Origin: Armatimonadota bacterium
GTDB lineage: Bacteria > Armatimonadota > Zipacnadia > Zipacnadales > FEN-943
Assembly (NCBI GenBank): GCA_029777735.1
Contig: JAKORR010000629.1
Coordinates: forward strand, 1-7,075
Direction of reading: 5' to 3'
Length of the DNA: 7,075 nucleotides
In this document: in pieces, positions 1-5,702 of the stretch
Layout of the letters: each line of letters starts with the position of its first letter
Numbering within the stretch: the first letter of the stretch is position 1
The notes under the pieces: model-generated
What the model was told of the DNA's origin: nothing
The model's input: only the letters and a program-made list of their open reading frames with translations
Databases searched by the model: none
Translations under genes and position numbers: made by a program

Positions 1-5
1 AACGG

Positions 6-530
6 ATGTCTGGCTACCGCGACAAAGTACTGAGCCGCGAGGAGCTCCGACGAGTTGTGGAGGAGCTACACCGGCAAGGCAAGACGCTGGTTTTCACCAA
101 CGGCTGTTTCGACCTGCTTCATATCGGCCATATACGCTATCTTTATGACGCCTCGAGGCTGGGCGATGTCCTGATCGTGGGGATCAATAGTGATGAGTCC
201 GTGACGCGACTCAAGGGTCCCAGCCGCCCGATGATCCCCGAAGCCGAACGCGCCGAAATGCTCGCAGCTCTGAGCTGCGTGGACTATGTCTCGATCTTTT
301 CCGAGGACACGCCCGACGAGCTCATCAAGCTTATTCGCCCCAATGTGCACGTCAAGGGCGGTGACTATAGGCCTGAGGACCTACCCGAGGCGCCACTAGT
401 CAAATCGCTGGGCGGCCGAGTGGTCATTGCGCCTCTTGTCAACGGCAGGTCGACCACCATTACGATCACCCATATTCTTGAACGTCATTCAGACTGGCTG
501 AACAGGGCACCCGGGGAGAAAGACTCGTGA
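6..530 (+). CDS. rfaE2: D-glycero-beta-D-manno-heptose 1-phosphate adenylyltransferase (RfaE2 / HldE C-terminal domain type)
   Basis: This 174-residue protein should transfer AMP from ATP to D-glycero-beta-D-manno-heptose 1-phosphate, giving the ADP-heptose precursor used for the LPS inner core in the cytosol. It is a nucleotidyltransferase of the cytidylyltransferase fold. The FTNGCFDLLHIGH block (residues 30-42) contains the HIGH nucleotide-binding motif. It is followed by GINSDESV (59-66), KGGDY (117-121) and a C-terminal GRSTT (147-151) equivalent to the family's GxSTT. The length fits a stand-alone adenylyltransferase rather than the bifunctional HldE, which carries an N-terminal heptose kinase. 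Only five bases precede the ATG, so a more distant start or a fused kinase cannot be strictly excluded, but the residues before the first motif are as long as usual for the stand-alone form. Its stop overlaps the GTG start of kdsB by 4 bases, which places it in the same operon as the Kdo genes. Function is inferred from motifs and context with high confidence. Confidence 0.93.
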   Translation: MSGYRDKVLSREELRRVVEELHRQGKTLVFTNGCFDLLHIGHIRYLYDASRLGDVLIVGINSDESVTRLKGPSRPMIPEAERAEMLAALSCVDYVSIFSEDTPDELIKLIRPNVHVKGGDYRPEDLPEAPLVKSLGGRVVIAPLVNGRSTTITITHILERHSDWLNRAPGEKDS

Positions 531-1300
531 AGATTCTCGGCATGATCCCCGCACGCTACGGGTCCAATAGACTAACGGGCAAGGTGCTGGCGCCCATAGC
601 CGGTAAGCCCATGGTACAACATGTCTGGGAGCGGGCGCGGCAGGCTGGGTGCCTCGACGACGTTCTCATTGCCACGGATGATGAACGGGTCCGACGCGCT
701 GTGGAGGATTTCGGCGGTTGGGTCGAGATGACCGAGCCGTACCACACTTCTGGTACTGACCGGCTGGCTGAGGTGGCTGGACGCGTAGAGTGCGACGTAG
801 TCGTCAACATCCAAGGCGACGAGCCACTCATAGACCCACGGGTTATCGAGGCTGCGGTGGCGCCCTTCTACGCCGCCGCCGAGCTGCGGATAAGCACCGT
901 CGCGACGCCCATCCGTACGCTAGAAGAGCACCTGAAGGAATCGGTCGTGAAGGTTGTGGTGGACCGGCGCGGCTATGCGCTATACTTCAGCCGGGCACCC
1001 GTGCCCTTCTTCCGACTCGACAGCCCGTCGCCCTGGCCTCAAGAGAGCTGGAGGCAGCACCCAGTATCGGAGCTGTGGCCGCTCAAGCACATCGGCCTGT
1101 ATGTCTATCGTACCGAGGACTTGCTGTGGTTCGCCAGTCTGAAGCCCACGCCGCTGGAGATGACCGAGAGGTTGGAACAGCTCAGGGCGCTGGAGAACGG
1201 CTGTCCCATCCGCGTCGTGACGGTGGAATACTCGCCCGTGAGCGTGGACACGCCTGAGGACCTAGAGCGCGTACGGATGCTGATGGAGGGTTCGCAGTGA
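527..1300 (+). CDS. kdsB: 3-deoxy-manno-octulosonate cytidylyltransferase (CMP-Kdo synthetase)
   Basis: KdsB couples CTP to Kdo, giving CMP-Kdo, the donor for Kdo transfer to lipid A. The 257-residue length is close to the usual 245-255. Visible motifs are IPARYGSNRLTGK (7-19, the nucleotide-binding signature), HTSGTDR (73-79), NIQGDEPL (94-101, metal and CTP binding), YFSRAPVP (153-160), KHIGLYVY (187-194) and the C-terminal VDTPEDLERVR (240-250). The signature normally reads STRLPGK; here it is SNRLTGK, with the conserved Arg and Lys kept. The start is GTG at 527, forming a GTGA overlap with the upstream stop. GGGGAG at 513-518 lies 8 bases before it, a good ribosome binding site inside the preceding gene. 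The product's MKILGMIPAR start matches the family. Neighbouring kdsA and kdsD supply the Kdo, so a CMP-Kdo role is preferred over other CMP-sugar synthetases. Confidence 0.95.
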   Translation: MKILGMIPARYGSNRLTGKVLAPIAGKPMVQHVWERARQAGCLDDVLIATDDERVRRAVEDFGGWVEMTEPYHTSGTDRLAEVAGRVECDVVVNIQGDEPLIDPRVIEAAVAPFYAAAELRISTVATPIRTLEEHLKESVVKVVVDRRGYALYFSRAPVPFFRLDSPSPWPQESWRQHPVSELWPLKHIGLYVYRTEDLLWFASLKPTPLEMTERLEQLRALENGCPIRVVTVEYSPVSVDTPEDLERVRMLMEGSQ

Positions 1301-2154
1301 ACCTCAAGGCGAGCCGGCCCATCGCGCTGGAGCTACTCGACGTCCCTTTAGGGGGCGAGGCCTTAAGTATCATTGTAGGCCCCTGCGTGCTCGAGAGTCT
1401 GGACTTGGCGCTGACGGTGGCTGAGAGAATGAAGGCCTTAGCCACCAGCCTCGGCATGCCCTACGTGTTTAAGGCCTCCTTCGACAAGGCCAATCGCACG
1501 TCGATCAGTTCCTTCCGTGGGCCGGGGCTGGAGCAGGGGCTGGAGTGGCTGGACGAGGTGCGAGGGCGTGTGGGCGTGCCGGTGCTGACGGACGTACATG
1601 AGACCTGGCAGATCGAACCCGTGGCCCAGGTCGTGGACGTCCTGCAGATTCCGGCCTTTCTCTGCCGCCAGACGGACCTGCTCGTGGCGGCTGGCCGTTC
1701 GGGACGGGTAGTCAACATCAAGAAGGGTCAGTTCCTGGCGCCAGACGACATGGAGTACGCCGTTCGCAAGGTCACCGACAGCGGCGGCAGCCGCGTAGTG
1801 TTGACTGAACGCGGTACTACTTTCGGTTACCATGACCTGGTTGTGGACTTTCGCGGTCTGCAGATTATGGCGAGTTGGGGTTGGCCTGTGGTCTTTGACG
1901 CGACGCATTCGGTCCAGCAGCCTGGTGGAGCGAGCGGGGCATCGGGCGGGCGCCGCGAGTTCGTGGCCACCCTGGCGCGAGCTGCCGTCGCAGCGGGAGC
2001 CCATGGCCTGTTCTTCGAGGTCCATCCCTCTCCAGATGAGGCGCTTTGCGATGGCCCCAACATGCTTTCGCTGGGACAGGTGGAAAGGGTTCTTCATCAA
2101 TGCAAACTGCTGCGCGAGGCTCTGGCTGCCGCGCCGACGACGCAGGAGGAGTAG
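1297..2154 (+). CDS. kdsA: 3-deoxy-8-phosphooctulonate synthase (Kdo-8-phosphate synthase), metal-dependent type
   Basis: KdsA condenses phosphoenolpyruvate with arabinose 5-phosphate to Kdo 8-phosphate. The 285 residues match the family's length and TIM-barrel motifs: GPCVLES (28-34), FKASFDKANRTS (58-69), DVHE (99-102), QIPAFLCRQTDLL (117-129), NIKKGQF (140-146), TERGTTFGY (170-178), DATHSVQQPG (201-210), FFEVHP (239-244) and CDGPNML (251-257). The putative metal ligands Cys30, His204, Glu241 and Asp252 have the same mutual spacing as the four ligands I recall from the Aquifex aeolicus enzyme (Cys11, His185, Glu222, Asp233). This suggests the metal-requiring class; the E. coli type has Asn in place of the Cys. 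The start is GTG at 1297 in a GTGA overlap with kdsB. GGAGGG at 1285-1290 sits 6 bases upstream. The substrate is made by the kdsD product next door. Confidence 0.96.
   Translation: MNLKASRPIALELLDVPLGGEALSIIVGPCVLESLDLALTVAERMKALATSLGMPYVFKASFDKANRTSISSFRGPGLEQGLEWLDEVRGRVGVPVLTDVHETWQIEPVAQVVDVLQIPAFLCRQTDLLVAAGRSGRVVNIKKGQFLAPDDMEYAVRKVTDSGGSRVVLTERGTTFGYHDLVVDFRGLQIMASWGWPVVFDATHSVQQPGGASGASGGRREFVATLARAAVAAGAHGLFFEVHPSPDEALCDGPNMLSLGQVERVLHQCKLLREALAAAPTTQEE
2144..2149 (+). promoter_or_regulatory. Strong Shine-Dalgarno sequence for kdsD
   Basis: AGGAGG lies inside the last codons of kdsA. It is 8 bases before ATG 2158 and 5 bases before TTG 2155, so it decides in favour of the ATG as main start. 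It is the most consensus-like ribosome binding site in the window. Confidence 0.75.
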
Positions 2155-2157
2155 TTG

Positions 2158-3156
2158 ATGCTCGAGAAGGCGAAAGGTGTGGCGGTCGCTCTGCAGCAGG
2201 CCAGGGAGACCCTTCGCGTTGAGGCTCAGGCTGTCGCCAGCCTGAGCGAGCGGTTGGGAGAGGACTTCGAGCGAGCTGTGCGGATGCTTCTTGAGAGCAA
2301 GGGCCGCGTGGTCACCTGCGGCGTGGGGAAATCGGGCTGCGTGGCGCGTAAACTCGCCAGCACTCTGGCCAGCACAGGAACGCCCGCCTACTTCATGCAT
2401 CCCACCGAGGCCCAGCACGGTGATCTAGGCATGGTCACTGCCAACGACGTGGTCATCGTTCTGTCCAACAGTGGGGAGACAGAGGAAGTGAACGCGATTC
2501 TGCCGTGGATTAAGCGGGTAGGAGCGCGCCTGATCGCCGTGTGCGGACGCCAAGATTCAACGCTAGGCTGCGCGGCGGACGTGTCCCTTGACGCCTCGGT
2601 CGAGCGCGAGGCCTGTCCGCTGGGGCTGGCTCCCACGGCGTCTGCCATCACTGCCATGGCGCTGGGCGACGCACTCGCCATGGCAGTCATGGCTGCGCGA
2701 GGCTTCACGGCCGAGGACTACGGCCGCACGCATCCCGGCGGAACACTAGGACGACGCGTGCTGCTGCGAGCTTGTGACCTGATGCACGCCGGGGACGATA
2801 ACCCGACCGTGGCCTTGTCTGCCACTGTACTTGACGCCCTGCTGGTGATGACCAAGGCTAGCGTTCGCGGTGCGGTGAGCATAGTAGACGACGAAGGACA
2901 CCTGTGCGGGCTCTTCACCGACGGTGACTTCCGCGTGCTCATGCAGCGCGAACAGGATTGGGCCGCCGTCATGCGGCGGCCCATCAACCAAGTCATGACG
3001 GTTTGCCCGACTACTTTGCCGCCCGACGCCCTGGCTGCGGAAGCCGCCCGCGTAATGCAGGAACGCCAGTTCGACAACGTGCCCGTCGTTGATGAGCAGG
3101 GCAGGGCTGTGGGTATGCTCGACATTCAGGACCTGATCCGCGCCGGGTTGGTATGA
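2158..3156 (+). CDS. kdsD: arabinose-5-phosphate isomerase (SIS domain plus two CBS domains)
   Basis: The enzyme interconverts ribulose 5-phosphate and arabinose 5-phosphate, the first committed input to Kdo. The 332 residues form an N-terminal SIS sugar-isomerase domain (about 35-200) with GVGKSG (55-60), HPTEAQHGDLGM (81-92), SNSGETEE (103-110), a Leu-Ala-Pro-Thr stretch near 157-160 and HPGGTLGRR (192-200). Two CBS domains follow (about 207-264 and 277-332), often regulatory in this family. E. coli KdsD is about 328 residues, so the gene looks complete. Two start codons are adjacent: TTG at 2155, directly abutting the kdsA stop, and ATG at 2158. I chose ATG because AGGAGG at 2144-2149 is then 8 bases away, better than 5 for TTG. 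KpsF (capsule) and GutQ paralogues have the same architecture, but placement beside kdsA and kdsB supports the Kdo role. Confidence 0.94.
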   Translation: MLEKAKGVAVALQQARETLRVEAQAVASLSERLGEDFERAVRMLLESKGRVVTCGVGKSGCVARKLASTLASTGTPAYFMHPTEAQHGDLGMVTANDVVIVLSNSGETEEVNAILPWIKRVGARLIAVCGRQDSTLGCAADVSLDASVEREACPLGLAPTASAITAMALGDALAMAVMAARGFTAEDYGRTHPGGTLGRRVLLRACDLMHAGDDNPTVALSATVLDALLVMTKASVRGAVSIVDDEGHLCGLFTDGDFRVLMQREQDWAAVMRRPINQVMTVCPTTLPPDALAAEAARVMQERQFDNVPVVDEQGRAVGMLDIQDLIRAGLV

Positions 3157-3203
3157 CGTCCGCGCTGCCGGCAGCGTGCATGGTCTGTTGCTGGAAGGGG
3201 TAG
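3153..3203 (+). other. Possible 16-codon leader mini-ORF between kdsD and the phosphoesterase gene
   Basis: An ATG at 3153 overlaps the kdsD stop in the same ATGA arrangement used at other junctions of this cluster. It opens a frame of 16 codons rich in cysteine near its end (Cys-Met-Val-Cys-Cys-Trp) that closes with TAG at 3201-3203. The frame is the same as that of the phosphoesterase gene starting at 3216 or 3240. It may be a coupling leader, the decayed true N-terminus of that gene, or chance. No ribosome binding site precedes the ATG. I would not call it a gene on this evidence. Confidence 0.2.
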
Positions 3204-3239
3204 CGCTGCGCTGGAGTGACACCTGCATCCACACGCACC
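3157..3239 (+). other. Intergenic gap between the Kdo operon and the phosphoesterase gene
   Basis: This is the only non-overlapping junction of any size in the window. It contains a perfect 14-base palindrome at 3163-3176 (CGCTGCCGGCAGCG), able to form a 5-base-pair stem with a 4-base loop. No T-run follows, so a standard intrinsic terminator is unlikely. GGAAGGGG at 3193-3200 could serve as a ribosome binding site for the GTG at 3216, but the spacing of 15 bases is long. I see no convincing -35/-10 promoter pair. Confidence 0.4.
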
Positions 3240-3962
3240 ATGGAGACACTCACGATCCTTCACACCACCGACTTGCACGGGCGGCTTAGCGCTGCTGCCG
3301 CTCAGCGGTTGGCTGAGTTGAAGGCTCAGCAGGGAGCGCTGCTGCTCGACAGCGGCGACGCTCTGCCTGTGCCAAACGCCCTGGCTGTGCCCTGGCGTTG
3401 TGCGGTGAGCGCGCGGATGGCCGAGGCGGGCTACGACGCCGTGGGCGTGGGCAATCGCGAGTATCACTTCCGTTCTCTGGGGCTGCATTGGGCCGCGCGC
3501 CGTCTGCCCTGCCCGCTGGTGGCCACGAACCTGCGTGTGCCTGGAGCGCCCGGGGTACGCCTGACGGTGGTACTTGACTCGCCCGCGGGCCCTGTGGCAG
3601 TACTCGCTGCTGCGCGGTGCATGATCCCGCCACGCTCCGGCCTAGCGCGGCTCAGTGACATCGGGTGGACTGACCCCTTTGAGGTCTTGCCCGAAGCCCT
3701 GGCGCGGGCACGTGAGCAGGCGCGATGGGTGGTAGTGCTCAGCCACTTGGGCGTGCGGGACGACCTAACCCTGGCCGCGCGGGGCCTGGGCGGCGACGTT
3801 CTCCTCGGGGGACATGACCACTTTCTGACGCCCCGGGCACTCTTGGGTCTGGGAACACCTCTAGTGTATAGTGGCTACTGGGCTCGGTGGGTGACCGTGG
3901 TGGGCCTTTCCCGGGAGGGGAAGAGGATTACGCCCCGGGTGGAGGTAGTACGTCTGCCGTGA
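3240..3962 (+). CDS. Metallophosphoesterase of the 5'-nucleotidase (UshA-like) superfamily, catalytic domain only
   Basis: This is a 240-residue calcineurin-like phosphoesterase with the N-terminal metallo-domain of 5'-nucleotidases but no C-terminal nucleotide-binding domain and no signal peptide, so it is probably cytosolic. Metal-ligand motifs occur in order: DLHGR (11-15), DSGD (37-40), GNREYH (71-76), LSHLG (168-172) and GGHDH (190-194). The GN motif normally reads GNHEFD; here Arg73 and His76 replace the conserved His and Asp, which in UshA form the catalytic dyad, while all presumed metal ligands remain. The substrate is unknown. ATG 3240 is chosen because the sequence from it (METLTILHTTDLHG) matches family N-termini. 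GTG 3216 would add eight residues, and an in-frame TAG at 3201 bars anything longer. It follows Kdo genes that lack a KdsC phosphatase, which makes a sugar-phosphate role conceivable. It ends in a GTGA overlap with coaX. Confidence 0.85.
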   Translation: METLTILHTTDLHGRLSAAAAQRLAELKAQQGALLLDSGDALPVPNALAVPWRCAVSARMAEAGYDAVGVGNREYHFRSLGLHWAARRLPCPLVATNLRVPGAPGVRLTVVLDSPAGPVAVLAAARCMIPPRSGLARLSDIGWTDPFEVLPEALARAREQARWVVVLSHLGVRDDLTLAARGLGGDVLLGGHDHFLTPRALLGLGTPLVYSGYWARWVTVVGLSREGKRITPRVEVVRLP

Positions 3963-4714
3963 GCACTGTGCTCTTTGTTGATCTTGGCAACACCAATGTG
4001 TGCTGGCGGGCTTGGTGTGACGGTGCTTGGGATGGAGAGATGGAGCGCCATGCCGTGAGCGGCGCCCCGACGATCCTCCGCGTGGTGGCCCGTCGGCTGA
4101 AGGCCGTTCAAATCGTCGCGGTCGTGACCTCGCCGGCTAATGGCGATCGCGTGGAGCAAGCCATACAGGCCGCTGAGCTGGCCTTCATTCGAGTGGGTCG
4201 TGACCTCCCTGTACCCGTCGAGACAGCCTACACTGACCCCTCGCAGATAGGCGCCGACCGTCTCTGCAACGCATTGGCGGCCCGCGAGCGTTACGGCGCG
4301 CCGGTGGTAAGTGCATCGGCCGGCACTTGTCTGACGGTGGAGGCCATGAACGAGGCCGGTGTTGTCCTCGGTGGGGCGATAGCGGCGGGCGTGCCCGCTG
4401 CCGTGGCCGGTATCGCCTATACGGTTCCGCACCTGGCACAGGCAGCACGGGAGGCTGCCCAAGCCGCCTGGACTTCGGACGCACCTGGCCGTTCCACCGA
4501 GGAAAACCTGGTGATAGGGCTGGGGGTTGGTGCTGCGGGCGCCCTTGAAGCCCTCATCGCCCTGGCGCGGCGCGCCGTCGGTTCCGACGCTCCGGTGGTG
4601 GTGACCGGCGGTGACGCCCCGCGTCTGGCGGGTCTGATGAGTGCACCGGTGCACGTGGCCCCCGATCTCACACTGGACGGAGCGCGCCTCGCCTTTGAGC
4701 AGTCCACGACCTGA
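3959..4714 (+). CDS. coaX: Type III pantothenate kinase
   Basis: CoaX phosphorylates pantothenate with ATP in the first step of coenzyme A synthesis. The 251 residues fit the family (about 250-260). ASKHA-fold motifs are DLGNTN (8-13, phosphate loop), DPSQIGADR (93-101, containing the conserved GxDR), SAGTCLTVE (120-128) with LGGAIAAG (137-144), ENLVIGLGVGAAGALEALI (182-200) and VTGGDA (215-220). In typical members the second phosphate motif reads DxGTAxTxD. Here the first Asp is Ser120 and the last is Glu128, so this is a divergent copy. GTG at 3959 is chosen because it puts DxGNT at the expected N-terminal place, overlaps the upstream stop by 4 bases (GTGA) and has GGAGGT at 3941-3946, though 12 bases away. 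The frame is open further upstream, but that stretch is low-complexity and overlaps the previous gene. coaX beside a dus gene is a common bacterial arrangement. Confidence 0.92.
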   Translation: MSTVLFVDLGNTNVCWRAWCDGAWDGEMERHAVSGAPTILRVVARRLKAVQIVAVVTSPANGDRVEQAIQAAELAFIRVGRDLPVPVETAYTDPSQIGADRLCNALAARERYGAPVVSASAGTCLTVEAMNEAGVVLGGAIAAGVPAAVAGIAYTVPHLAQAAREAAQAAWTSDAPGRSTEENLVIGLGVGAAGALEALIALARRAVGSDAPVVVTGGDAPRLAGLMSAPVHVAPDLTLDGARLAFEQSTT

Positions 4715-4718
4715 GCCC

Positions 4719-5702
4719 TTGCACCTTGGGAAGTTGTCGATCGAGCCGCCGGTCGCCCTTGCGCCCATGGCGGGGTACACGAGTCCGCCCTTCCGGCTGC
4801 TGTGCTGTTGGATGGGCGCGGAGCTAGTCTACACCGAGCTGATCTCTGCCGAGGGCCTGACGCGCGAGCCTAATTACAGGCGCTCTCAGCTTATGCTCTC
4901 GTCCTTGGAGCATCCGGTGGCCGTGCAGCTTTTTGGCGCCGATCCACGGCGGCTAGCTGAATCGGCCGCGATGGCCGAGGCAGCCGGCGCTGACATTATC
5001 GACCTCAACCTGGGTTGCCCGGCGCCGGTGGTGACACACAGTGGCGGAGGTGCGGCTCTGGCCGCGCAGCCCGCGATAGCAGTCAAGTGCGTTAGAGCCA
5101 TGGTCGAAGCCGTGCGCGTGCCCATCACCGCCAAGCTGCGCGCCGGTCTGCAACCGGGCGACACTGGCTACATCGATCTCGCGTCTCGCCTGGTTGATGC
5201 TGGCGTCTCTGCGCTAGCCCTGCACGGCCGCAGTGTGAAGCAGGGCTTTCGTGGGCACGCTGACTGGCGTACCATATCAGCGCTAGTGAAGGCGGCCCCC
5301 GTGCCAGTGTTGGGCAACGGCGATGTGGCCTGTGCCGCGGATGCCGTGCGAATGCTTCGCGAGACAGGGTGCAAGGGTGTACTGATAGGCCGGGCGGCAG
5401 TGGGTGATCCGTGGCTTTTCGCGCGGAGTGCAGCAGTATTTGGGGGCCAGGAGGAACCGGCCCCACCGAGCCCTCTGGCGCGCCTGGCAGTCATGCTCTG
5501 GTATGTCCACCGCCTGGCGAAGGACTTTGGGGAGAAAGAGGCGGTGCGTCTGGGCCGTTTGCAGTTGATCCCCTTCTCCCGCGGCCTGCCGGGTGCCGTG
5601 GCCCTGAGACGTTCGCTGGGGAGTGCGCGCTCATTTGCCGACCTGCGTACCGCCGTGCTTGTGGCTTGGGCAACTGTGGTTGGGGAGAAGGGATCCGCAT
5701 GA
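4719..5702 (+). CDS. dusB: tRNA-dihydrouridine synthase, DusB-like
   Basis: This FMN-dependent enzyme uses NADPH to reduce specific uridines of tRNA to dihydrouridine. The 327 residues contain LAPMAGYT (14-21), VQLFG (69-73), NLGCPAP (97-103, with Cys100 as the catalytic acid), AKLRAG (138-143), HGRSVKQGFRGHADW (169-183), GNGDV (199-203) and GRAAVGDPWLF (224-234). A helical C-terminal domain follows, with SRGLPGAVALRR (287-298). The family usually has Lys shortly after the GCP motif; here it is Val-Val (104-105). No ATG fits the N-terminus. I chose TTG 4719, four bases after the coaX stop, because its HLGKLSIEPPVALAPMAG matches family starts. GTG 4641 would add 26 residues inside coaX, and TTG 4734 would cut into the first strand. 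No clear ribosome binding site is seen, so translation may depend on coupling with coaX. The tRNA position targeted cannot be read from the sequence. Confidence 0.9.
   Translation: MHLGKLSIEPPVALAPMAGYTSPPFRLLCCWMGAELVYTELISAEGLTREPNYRRSQLMLSSLEHPVAVQLFGADPRRLAESAAMAEAAGADIIDLNLGCPAPVVTHSGGGAALAAQPAIAVKCVRAMVEAVRVPITAKLRAGLQPGDTGYIDLASRLVDAGVSALALHGRSVKQGFRGHADWRTISALVKAAPVPVLGNGDVACAADAVRMLRETGCKGVLIGRAAVGDPWLFARSAAVFGGQEEPAPPSPLARLAVMLWYVHRLAKDFGEKEAVRLGRLQLIPFSRGLPGAVALRRSLGSARSFADLRTAVLVAWATVVGEKGSA

Noticed and set aside
1438..2418. Long open frame of 326 codons on the - strand, antisense to kdsA and the start of kdsD
   Set aside because: It lies opposite two genes with complete family motifs. 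Its translation is low in recognisable motifs and fits the antisense shadow expected in GC-rich coding DNA.
3163..3176. Perfect 14-base palindrome after kdsD as an intrinsic terminator
   Set aside because: The stem would be only 5 base pairs with a 4-base loop and no T-run follows. One palindrome of this length by chance is plausible in 7 kb.
3887..3958. N-terminal extension of coaX by 24 residues from an upstream in-frame start
   Set aside because: The added stretch is Gly/Pro-rich, overlaps the phosphoesterase and precedes the DxGNT motif that normally sits at the very N-terminus of CoaX.
4641..4654. Perfect 14-base palindrome GTGCACCGGTGCAC near the end of coaX as an operator or alternative dus start signal
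   Set aside because: It sits wholly inside coaX coding sequence in an ordinary codon run, there is no second copy, and chance occurrence is likely.
3875..4780. Open frame of 301 codons on the - strand, antisense to coaX
   Set aside because: It spans coaX, whose motifs are clear. The antisense translation (rich in Gly, Arg and His) shows no domain I recognise.
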